A stretch of 6,961 nt of DNA, taken from the NCBI GenBank assembly GCA_946615875.1, contig CAMOIK010000106.1:1-6961 (forward strand), read 5' to 3'. This stretch comes from an uncultured Verrucomicrobiota bacterium (GTDB taxonomy: Bacteria; Verrucomicrobiota; Kiritimatiellia; RFP12; UBA1067). The translations under genes were made by a program, and so were the position numbers. This document shows, piece after piece, positions 1-5,755 of this stretch. How positions within the stretch are numbered: the stretch's first letter is position 1; each line of letters begins with the position of its first letter. The notes under the pieces were generated by a model that saw only the letters and a program-made list of their open reading frames with translations, searched no databases and was not told where the DNA came from.

Positions 1-185
1 TCACCGGCACGGCGGAGGGGGTCACGGTCGATGCGAGCGGCGTCACCAGCCCCGTCACGGTCGTTACCGAGATGGGCGAAGGCGCGATCACGATCGTCGC
101 GCCCGCGAACTGGGGCGCTATATACGATTCCACCGCCGGGCAGTGGCGCATCAGGCCGACGGCGTTCGTGATCCACGTCAGGTAG
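1..185 (+). CDS. C-terminal fragment of an unidentified protein (5' end outside the window)
   Basis: An open frame enters from the left edge (first complete codon at 3) and ends at TAG 183-185, giving 60 residues. Nearly every codon ends in G or C, as in the confirmed genes nearby, and the frame has no stop, which supports real coding. The peptide is rich in Val, Thr, Gly and Ala with alternating beta-strand character, and ends in a segment with NWGAIYDSTAGQW followed by a short basic tail (FVIHVR). This looks like the last beta-sandwich or beta-strand portion of an extracellular or carbohydrate-active protein, but I do not recognise a family. It lies upstream of the GH20 gene in the same direction, about 100 nt away, so it could be a functional neighbour in glycan use; that is inference. 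No C-terminal sorting motif such as PEP-CTERM is visible. Confidence 0.7.
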   Translation, partial: TGTAEGVTVDASGVTSPVTVVTEMGEGAITIVAPANWGAIYDSTAGQWRIRPTAFVIHVR

Positions 186-203
186 CCTGGGTGGCTGTTG
201 CGG

Positions 204-231
204 GCGACCGGCCCGCGGCGACCGGCTTGCG
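204..231. repeat. Tandem duplication of a 14-bp unit
   Basis: Two directly adjacent 14-bp copies, 204-217 (gcgaccggcccgcg) and 218-231 (gcgaccggcttgcg), differ at two neighbouring positions (CC versus TT). They lie in the gap between the partial upstream gene and the GH20 gene. The second copy supplies most of the left arm of the hairpin at 221-263. It may be a simple slippage duplication; no function can be assigned. Confidence 0.75.
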
Positions 232-263
232 GCGGACTGCGCCAGCCGGGCCGCGAAGCCGGT
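221..263 (+). terminator. Strong hairpin after the upstream gene, possible terminator or attenuator
   Basis: The arm 221-233 (accggcttgcggc) pairs with 250-263 (gccgcgaagccggt), giving 13 base pairs with one bulged base (G255) and a 16-nt loop. It begins 35 nt after the upstream stop codon and ends 23 nt before the GH20 start. The downstream flank is only mildly pyrimidine-rich (ttcctcgcttc) and lacks a true T-run, so a classical Rho-independent terminator is uncertain. The hairpin could instead end transcription with Rho, protect the upstream mRNA 3' end, or reduce read-through into the GH20 gene. Confidence 0.4.
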
Positions 264-276
264 TCCTCGCTTCAAT

Positions 277-280
277 GGAG
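277..280 (+). promoter_or_regulatory. Shine-Dalgarno site that fixes the GH20 start
   Basis: GGAG at 277-280 is followed by a 6-nt spacer and ATG at 287-289. This favours 287 over the ATGs at 275 and 281, which overlap or lie too close to the site, and over the far-upstream GTG at 143, which would sit inside the preceding gene. Family conservation also begins right after this ATG. Confidence 0.65.
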
Positions 281-286
281 ATGCGG

Positions 287-1615
287 ATGTTCGAGGCGCG
301 CGCATACATGCTCGACATAAGCCGCGACCGCGTGCCGACGATGGCGACGCTGCGGCTGATAGTCGATTTGCTGGCGCGCTACCGCTACAACCAGCTCCAG
401 CTGTACATGGAGCACACCTACGCCTACTCCGGCCACGAGGACGTCTGGGAGGAGGCCGACCCGCTTACCGCCCGCGACATCGCCCGTCTCCAGGCGTATT
501 GCGAGATGCAGGGCATAGAGCTGGTGCCGTGCCAGAACACGTTCGGGCACATGGAGCGCTGGCTGACGCTGCCGCGCTACAACGGCCTGGCCCGGTTCCC
601 GAAAGGCGGCGCCGTGACGCCGTGGGGGGCGGTGAAGAAGTTTCCCACGACGCTCGACCCCGCCAACCCAGGCTCGCTCGCGCTCGTCAAGGAACTGCTC
701 GAAGAGCTGCTGCCGCGGTTTTCGTCGCGGCTTGCCAACATCGGGTGCGACGAAACCTTCGAGATCGCCGACGCCGGCGAATACCTCTCTTTCCTCGTCA
801 AGGTGTGCGATGTCGCGCGCTCGTGCGGCAAGCGCCCTATGTTCTGGGGCGACATAGTGCTGAAGCACCCCGAACGCATCCCCGGTCTGCCGAAGGATCT
901 CGTCGCGCTCGACTGGGGATACGAGGCGAACCACCCGTTCATGAAGGAGGCGGCGGAGTTCGCCGCAAGCGGCCTCGACTTCTACGTGTGCCCGGGCACG
1001 TCGGCATGGCGCTCGCTCGCCGGACGCATCGAGAACATGCGTGAGAACCTGGCGGCCGCCGAAGAGGCGGGAAGACGCTTCGGCGCCAAGGGCTACATGC
1101 TGACCGACTGGGGGGACGAGGGCCACTGGCAGCCGCTCGCCGCCTCCCTGCCGGCGATCGTCCTCGCCGGCAATTTCGCGGCCTCCGGCCCCAAGGCCGC
1201 GAGGATGGATGTGGAGCGCGAGCTGGACTCTATCATGGATGCGCCGCTCGGCGGCCTGCTCATGCGCCTGGGCACGCTCTACCTGCGCGGCGGCGCGATG
1301 CGGGCGAACTGCTCGGAGCTCTTCAACATCCTGCGGAACGACCACGGCTATTCCCGCCACCCGGGACTTACGCAGGCGGTGCTGGACGACATAAGCGGAG
1401 TGGCCGCCGGCGTCCGGCAGGCGGCGGAGCGCTGGGCGGACCGCAACGACTGGGCGAAGGAAATAGTTTACATGGCCGACCTGATAGACTGCGCGTGCCA
1501 CCGGCGCGACGAAGGGCGGCTGCGGGCGCTCCGCGACGAGCACGGCCGCATATGGCGTCTGCGTTCCCGCGAAGGAGGGCGCATCGATTCGCTCGCCAAA
1601 CTGCCAAGGTTCTGA
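287..1615 (+). CDS. Glycoside hydrolase family 20 protein (beta-N-acetylhexosaminidase type), no signal peptide
   Basis: This is a 442-residue protein with a GH20 TIM-barrel domain. GH20 enzymes cleave terminal beta-linked N-acetylglucosamine or N-acetylgalactosamine by substrate-assisted catalysis using an Asp-Glu pair. That pair is visible as Asp155-Glu156 in the motif NIGCDETFEI. Other family-like segments are YMLDISRDRVPTM at the N-terminus, the strand and loop around LYMEHTYAYSGHEDVW, ELVPCQNTFGHMERWL, MFWGDI, and the late-barrel stretch GYMLTDWGDEGHWQP. The C-terminal ~120 residues are helical and charged. There is no signal peptide, no membrane segment and no recognisable N-terminal GH20b accessory domain, so it probably acts in the cytoplasm on short oligosaccharides after import. 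The start at 287 is chosen from the GGAG site and homology; the frame stays open upstream to GTG 143, but the residues encoded there (VAVAGDRPAATG and similar) look like read-through of non-coding DNA. The exact substrate is unknown, and some relatives have unusual specificities. Confidence 0.92.
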   Translation: MFEARAYMLDISRDRVPTMATLRLIVDLLARYRYNQLQLYMEHTYAYSGHEDVWEEADPLTARDIARLQAYCEMQGIELVPCQNTFGHMERWLTLPRYNGLARFPKGGAVTPWGAVKKFPTTLDPANPGSLALVKELLEELLPRFSSRLANIGCDETFEIADAGEYLSFLVKVCDVARSCGKRPMFWGDIVLKHPERIPGLPKDLVALDWGYEANHPFMKEAAEFAASGLDFYVCPGTSAWRSLAGRIENMRENLAAAEEAGRRFGAKGYMLTDWGDEGHWQPLAASLPAIVLAGNFAASGPKAARMDVERELDSIMDAPLGGLLMRLGTLYLRGGAMRANCSELFNILRNDHGYSRHPGLTQAVLDDISGVAAGVRQAAERWADRNDWAKEIVYMADLIDCACHRRDEGRLRALRDEHGRIWRLRSREGGRIDSLAKLPRF

Positions 1616-1633
1616 CGCGCCGGAGCCGCCCCT

Positions 1634-2494
1634 TCATTCCCTCGACGACGCGAACGCCGCCGCGGCGATGGCGATGAAGCCCGCGACCGACGCGACGTCC
1701 GGGACTTGCGCGAAGAACGCGAAGCCGAGGAGCGCGGTGAACAGTATGTTGGAATAGTCGAAGGCCGCGATTTCGCGCGGCGCCGCGTAGCGGTAGGCCG
1801 CCGTCACGCCGAACTGCCCGAGAGCCGCCCCGCATCCCGCGCCGACCAGGACGAGCGTCTGCGCCCGCGTCATCGGCGCGAACCCGGTCCACGCCACGAA
1901 CGGCACCGACGCCAGGCACGAGAACGCGGAGAAGAAGAATACGATGTACGCGCCCCCCACGCCGAGGCGGCCAAGGGCGTGTACGCACGTGTACGCCGCG
2001 CCCGCGCCTATGCCGCCCGCCAGCCCGCAGAACGCCGCGAACGACCCCATCGCCCGGAAGCCGGGTTTGAGGACGAGCAGCGCGCCGGCGAAGGCCGCCA
2101 GTATGCAGGCGATCTGGCGGCGGCTGGCTTTCTCGCGCATGAAGAGCCAGGCGAACAGCACCGCGAAGAAGGGAGACGTCTTGTTCAGCGCCATGGCGTC
2201 CGCGATCGCGATGTGCGAGATCGCGTAGAAGTTGCAGAAGATGCCGAGCGTGCCGAACGCGGAGCGCGCGAGCAGCAGCGAGAGCTCTCGCTTCCCGGCG
2301 CGCGGGAGCGCAGAGGCGCGGATCTGCGCGCGCATGGCCGGTATGGCGATGAGAAGGGCGATGAAGTTGCGGAAGAACGATTTCTGGAAACTGGAGATTT
2401 CGCCGCCGAAATCGTCGCAGAGCCTGACGAAGAACGCCATGAGCGCGAAGCCGAACGCGCTTGCCAGTATGCAGAATACAGCCTTCCTTTTCAT
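1634..2494 (-). CDS. EamA-domain transporter of the drug/metabolite transporter (DMT) superfamily
   Basis: This 286-residue, very hydrophobic protein has about ten predicted membrane helices in two halves: an EamA repeat at about residues 5-142 and a second at about 152-282. Typical features are an N-terminal helix with FALMAFFVRL, the segment SHIAIADAMALNKTSPFFAVLFAWLF at about 93-118 with a charged MREKASRRQ loop after it, the closing VLKPG motif of the first half (141-145), and AFDYSNILFTALLGFAFF (244-261) in the second. DMT members export or import small metabolites, but substrate cannot be read from sequence. It starts 25 nt after the ABC exporter stop. The upstream region has no clear Shine-Dalgarno site (only a purine-poor cggcgagcgg before ATG), so translation may depend on coupling to the upstream gene. 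Its TGA lies 18 bp from the stop of the convergent GH20 gene, with no evident terminator between them. Confidence 0.92.
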   Translation of the reverse strand: MKRKAVFCILASAFGFALMAFFVRLCDDFGGEISSFQKSFFRNFIALLIAIPAMRAQIRASALPRAGKRELSLLLARSAFGTLGIFCNFYAISHIAIADAMALNKTSPFFAVLFAWLFMREKASRRQIACILAAFAGALLVLKPGFRAMGSFAAFCGLAGGIGAGAAYTCVHALGRLGVGGAYIVFFFSAFSCLASVPFVAWTGFAPMTRAQTLVLVGAGCGAALGQFGVTAAYRYAAPREIAAFDYSNILFTALLGFAFFAQVPDVASVAGFIAIAAAAFASSRE

Positions 2495-2519
2495 CCGCTC
2501 GCCGATCTACCGCCGTCCG

Positions 2520-4466
2520 CTAGCTCTGGTGCTGCATGTCGCATAGCTTGCGATAGACGCCGTCTGCGGCGTAGAGGGCGTCGTGGGTGCCGCGTTCCAC
2601 GATCTTGCCGTCCTGCATGACGAGTATGAGGTCGGCGTTGCGGATGGTGGAGAGGCGGTGGGCGATGGCGAACGTCGTCCGTTCCTTCATCAGGTTGTCG
2701 ATGGCGTCCTGGACCAGGCGTTCCGTCACGGTGTCGAGCGCCGAGGTCGCTTCGTCGAGGATCAGGATGGGCGGGTTCTTGAGAATGGCGCGGGCGATGG
2801 CTATGCGCTGGCGCTCGCCGCCGGAAAGAGCGAAGCCCTTTTCGCCCACCAGGCGGTCGTAGCCCTCGGGCTGCGCCATGATGAAGTCGTGCGCGTTCGC
2901 CATCTTCGCCGCGGCCGCCACCTGCTCGTGCGTGGCGTCCGGCGAGCCGTAGCGGATGTTGTTCTCTATGGTGTCGTTGAAGAGCAGCGTCTCCTGCTGG
3001 ACCGATCCGACAAGGCGGCGGAGGTCGGCAATGCGGATGTCGCGGATGTCTATGCCGTCCATCGCTATGCGCCCCTCGCGGGGATCGAAGAAACGGGCAA
3101 GGAGGCTGGAGAGGGTGGACTTGCCGGACCCCGTGCCGCCGACGACGGCCACCACCTTGCCGCGCGGAATCTCGAACGTGGCGCCAGAGACGGCGTCGCG
3201 CTCGGCCGTGTCGTAGCGGAAAGATACGCTCTCGAACGACACCGCCTTGTCGAACGTGGGCTTGGAGACGGGCGACGGCGCTTCCGGCAGCGCCATATCG
3301 ACGTCCATGATGCTCCATATGCGCGCGAGCGCCGCCCTGCCCTGCTCCAGCTGCACCTGGAGGCGCGAGAGCTGCTTGATAGGCTTGTAGATCATCAGCA
3401 GCGGCGCGAGCATCGGGATGATCGCCGAAAGCTTGACGCCGGTCGCGAAGCACCATACGACGAACGCGCAGATCAGGAATATCCCGACCGTTTCCACCGC
3501 AGGGCCGACGAGCAGCCCCCAGCGCAGCGCGCGCAGCGTGGCTTTCAGCGTGTCGTCGTTGGCGCGCTCGTAGCGGCGGTTCTCGTATTCCGCGGTGTCG
3601 TATGCCTTGACGACCTTGATGCACGTCAGGATCTCGTGGATGCGGCTGCCCACGACGGAGAAACGCTCCAGCGCGCGGCGGCTCCACTTGCGAATGCGCT
3701 TGGAGAGGAATATCACCGGGCACATGAACATCGGGAAGCCGACGAAGATGATCGCCAGCGTGGGCAGCATGTGGTTGGCGACGGCGCTCCATATGATGAA
3801 GCCGACGGAAACGGCGATCTCGAACGGCGCCTGCGCGAGTTCCTGCAGGATGTGCTGCACGATCATCTTCACCTGCTGCGGGTCGCTGGTGCAGCGGCTC
3901 ATGAGCTGCCCCACGTCGATGCGCCCGAAGAACTGCATGGACTGCTCCTGCACGTGTCGCATGACGTCGCAGCGGATGTCGCGCACCGTGCGCATTCCGC
4001 ACCAGGCCAGGCAGTAGTGGTTCAGGAAGACGAGGCCGCAGCGCGTCAGCGCCACCAGCGGCACCACTACGACGATCACGAACATGAGCGGCATCCCAAG
4101 CGCGTCGTCCTCCGACTGCATTTCGATGCCCAGCCGGCCGGCGAGCTTCTGCACCTTGCCGTATTCCTTCTCAAGGCGGCGCGCCGCCTTGCTTTGCGCC
4201 GGCGCCGAAGCGTCCTTGGGCTTTTCGCGCGCTTCCTTCGCCGCCGCCTGCGAGGGGACTCTCGCCTCGACCTGCGCGAGCGTCGGCTGTATGGCCTGGT
4301 AGAGCGGCAGCAGCGTGCCGGCGGTGAGCATTCCGCAGACGATGCCTACGAACAGGCGAAACTTGTAGCGTCTCGCGTAGGTCCAGACGCGTGCATACGC
4401 CTCCTTGGCGGAGTAGTCGCGGTCGAAGAACTCCCGCACGTAAACCTTCGGTGCCTTCTTGCCCAT
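2520..4466 (-). CDS. MsbA-type ABC exporter (fused membrane and ATPase domains) with enlarged first outer loop
   Basis: This 648-residue half-transporter probably works as a homodimer in the inner membrane. The N-terminal membrane domain covers about residues 30-375 with six likely helices near 35-60, 125-149, 213-231, 233-256, 318-340 and 344-362. The C-terminal ATPase has all expected motifs: Walker A GGTGSGKST at 443-451, Q-loop near Q490/Q491, signature LSGGERQ at 547-553, Walker B ILILDE at 567-572, D-loop SALD at 575-578, and switch His603 in AHRLS. Relatives export lipid A, lipids, drugs or peptides; the MsbA-like resemblance is general and does not prove a lipid substrate. Unusually, about 60 residues rich in Ala, Lys, Glu and Gln (about 62-122) lie between helices 1 and 2, where MsbA has a short outer loop. 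A GGAGG (4477-4481, minus strand) lies 10 nt before the ATG. It is third in a probable four-gene operon, 55 nt after the TMEM43-family gene. Confidence 0.96.
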   Translation of the reverse strand: MGKKAPKVYVREFFDRDYSAKEAYARVWTYARRYKFRLFVGIVCGMLTAGTLLPLYQAIQPTLAQVEARVPSQAAAKEAREKPKDASAPAQSKAARRLEKEYGKVQKLAGRLGIEMQSEDDALGMPLMFVIVVVVPLVALTRCGLVFLNHYCLAWCGMRTVRDIRCDVMRHVQEQSMQFFGRIDVGQLMSRCTSDPQQVKMIVQHILQELAQAPFEIAVSVGFIIWSAVANHMLPTLAIIFVGFPMFMCPVIFLSKRIRKWSRRALERFSVVGSRIHEILTCIKVVKAYDTAEYENRRYERANDDTLKATLRALRWGLLVGPAVETVGIFLICAFVVWCFATGVKLSAIIPMLAPLLMIYKPIKQLSRLQVQLEQGRAALARIWSIMDVDMALPEAPSPVSKPTFDKAVSFESVSFRYDTAERDAVSGATFEIPRGKVVAVVGGTGSGKSTLSSLLARFFDPREGRIAMDGIDIRDIRIADLRRLVGSVQQETLLFNDTIENNIRYGSPDATHEQVAAAAKMANAHDFIMAQPEGYDRLVGEKGFALSGGERQRIAIARAILKNPPILILDEATSALDTVTERLVQDAIDNLMKERTTFAIAHRLSTIRNADLILVMQDGKIVERGTHDALYAADGVYRKLCDMQHQS

Positions 4467-4485
4467 GCAGACGGTGCCTCCAGAT

Positions 4486-4510
4486 GGCGGCGGCCTGGCC
4501 GGCCGCCGCC
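4486..4510. repeat. Perfect 10-bp GC-only inverted repeat between the TMEM43-family and ABC genes
   Basis: Arm 4486-4495 (ggcggcggcc) and arm 4501-4510 (ggccgccgcc) are exact reverse complements around a 5-nt spacer (tggcc). In the minus-strand transcript it would form a very stable hairpin 11 nt after the TMEM43-family stop, just before the GGAGG ribosome site of the ABC gene. Neither side has a T-run, so it is not a classical intrinsic terminator. It may stabilise or process the mRNA between cistrons, or tune expression of the downstream exporter. Confidence 0.7.
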
Positions 4511-4521
4511 CGTTGCCAAGG

Positions 4522-5712
4522 TCATTGGGCGGCGCTCTTCGCCGCCGCCGCGCGCTTGGCGTTGCGCCGCCTGGCGAACAGATACACGATGCCGCCGGCG
4601 ACCGCGAGCAGGATCGCCGCCGCGACAGGGCGGTAGAAGAACCACGCCACCGCGATCGTGACGAGCGCGCACGGCGCCGCGACCGCGAAGGCCACGAGGC
4701 CGAGTCCTACTTCCGCGATGTTGCCGAGGAACGGCAGCACGTCCAGCACGACCGATATGGGCTTGAGCACGCACCTGACGCCGATGTACATCATCAGGAA
4801 GCCGAGGAGGCGCAGCAGCCAGCAGCGCGTGGAGTTCGCGCTCTGGGCGTTGGCGAACATCTCCGCCGCGTCCTTCACGCCGTCGGAGAGCAGCGAAATC
4901 TTCTTGCCGTTCTTGGCCACGTACGGCACGAAGGTGTCGCCGTGCTGCTTTGCGACGAGCGAGATTTCGTGCGGCTTCACGATGCTGTAGGTCACGCGCA
5001 TGTCGCCGATGCGCGGCTGAGATGCGACGTCGCGGTTGTTCAGCGGGTTCGTGCGCGTGGCCGCCTCGGGCACGTATATCGTGCCGCCCTTGATCTGCAC
5101 GCGCTCTACGGCGCATGTGAAGCCGGCCGGGAACACGTAGTTCTGCGCGTCTCCTATGCGGCGTATCTGGTCCTTGGAGAGGCGGAAGGCGCCGAACGAG
5201 ACCTCGGAGGCGACGCACTCGTCGCTCGTGAACTCCATCTCGCCTGGGTTGTCGTGGCCGCTTTCGCGGAATTCGCTGGAGTCGATGGCGCGCTCGGACC
5301 ACACCTTCTTGTAGGTGTAGGTGGTCGTGCGCTCTACGCCGCCGCCCATCTTCTTCCTCTCCGTGGTCTTCTCGTCCTCGTCCCACTGGTACATTTCGAC
5401 GCGGCGGGAGAGCTTGATGGCCGTCTCTTTCACGCCGAACTGCGCGTCTTCGAGGGTTTCCTGCGTGTCGGCCTTTCCGTCCATGTGCACGAGTTTCCCG
5501 TTCATGTCGGGGTCTATGGCGGCGTTGGACTCAAGCGCGACGCACGCGCCCTCGCCCTCCTCCAGCGCCTTATGGGTCTTCACCGTTTCGCCTTCGTTCC
5601 AGAAGAGCACCGGGAAGCCGCCAATGAAGAGCGCGATGCCGAAGAGTATGCCCTTGATGGAAGAACCGAGGCGCGAGCCCCAGCCAATCGTTTCCGTTTC
5701 CGTCACTGCCAT
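4522..5712 (-). CDS. TMEM43 (LUMA) family membrane protein
   Basis: This 396-residue protein has the full TMEM43-family layout. One N-terminal membrane helix (about 20-38, GILFGIALFIGGFPVLFW) is followed by the conserved NEGETVKTHKALEEGEGA. A large soluble region of about 255 residues carries the family segments NGKLVHMDG (71-79), RRVEMYQW (103-110), GGG..RTTTYTYKKVWSE (123-140) and IDSSEF. PRIGDMRVTYSIVKPHEISLVA follows at about 233-254. Three to four helices near the C-terminus include WLLRLLGFLMMYIGVR (298-313) and PFLGNIAEVGLGLVAF (327-342), and the protein ends in a basic Ala/Arg/Lys tail. In animals TMEM43 is a nuclear-envelope and ER protein; the role of bacterial homologues is poorly understood, so no function is claimed. 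The soluble region probably lies on the outer face of the inner membrane (inference). AAAGGA at 5721-5726 sits 8 nt before the ATG. It follows the secreted-protein gene by 43 nt. Confidence 0.94.
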   Translation of the reverse strand: MAVTETETIGWGSRLGSSIKGILFGIALFIGGFPVLFWNEGETVKTHKALEEGEGACVALESNAAIDPDMNGKLVHMDGKADTQETLEDAQFGVKETAIKLSRRVEMYQWDEDEKTTERKKMGGGVERTTTYTYKKVWSERAIDSSEFRESGHDNPGEMEFTSDECVASEVSFGAFRLSKDQIRRIGDAQNYVFPAGFTCAVERVQIKGGTIYVPEAATRTNPLNNRDVASQPRIGDMRVTYSIVKPHEISLVAKQHGDTFVPYVAKNGKKISLLSDGVKDAAEMFANAQSANSTRCWLLRLLGFLMMYIGVRCVLKPISVVLDVLPFLGNIAEVGLGLVAFAVAAPCALVTIAVAWFFYRPVAAAILLAVAGGIVYLFARRRNAKRAAAAKSAAQ

Positions 5713-5755
5713 TGCGTGTATCCTTTTCGTTTAGATGTTTGATGGGTTTGAAAGG

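Noticed and set aside
143..286. N-terminal extension of the GH20 frame to a GTG at 143, giving 490 residues
   Set aside because: It overlaps the end of the upstream gene, runs through the repeat and hairpin region, shows no family similarity or signal peptide, and lacks a ribosome site. GGAG before ATG 287 fits better.
272..1543. 423-codon antisense frame opposite the GH20 gene
   Set aside because: Arg/Val/His-rich shadow of a well-supported GH20 gene, with no recognisable domain.
1706..2620. 304-codon + strand frame opposite the EamA transporter
   Set aside because: Almost entirely Arg, Glu, Ala and Gly residues, the typical antisense image of a hydrophobic GC-rich membrane protein gene.
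2583..4661. Very long open frame (692 codons) on the + strand opposite the ABC exporter
   Set aside because: The translation is dominated by Arg, His, Asp, Glu, Val and Ala without any domain, and the opposite strand has every motif of an ABC exporter. Long antisense frames are expected in high-GC genes with GC-biased third positions.
4459..5742. 427-codon + strand frame opposite the TMEM43-family gene
   Set aside because: Low-complexity, charged translation with no domain; the minus strand matches TMEM43 along its whole length.
5713..5755. Possible internal promoter before the TMEM43-family gene, because the gap is richer in A+T than its surroundings
   Set aside because: No convincing -35/-10 pair with proper spacing; only the AAAGGA ribosome site is clear. 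The gap is short and fits an operon.
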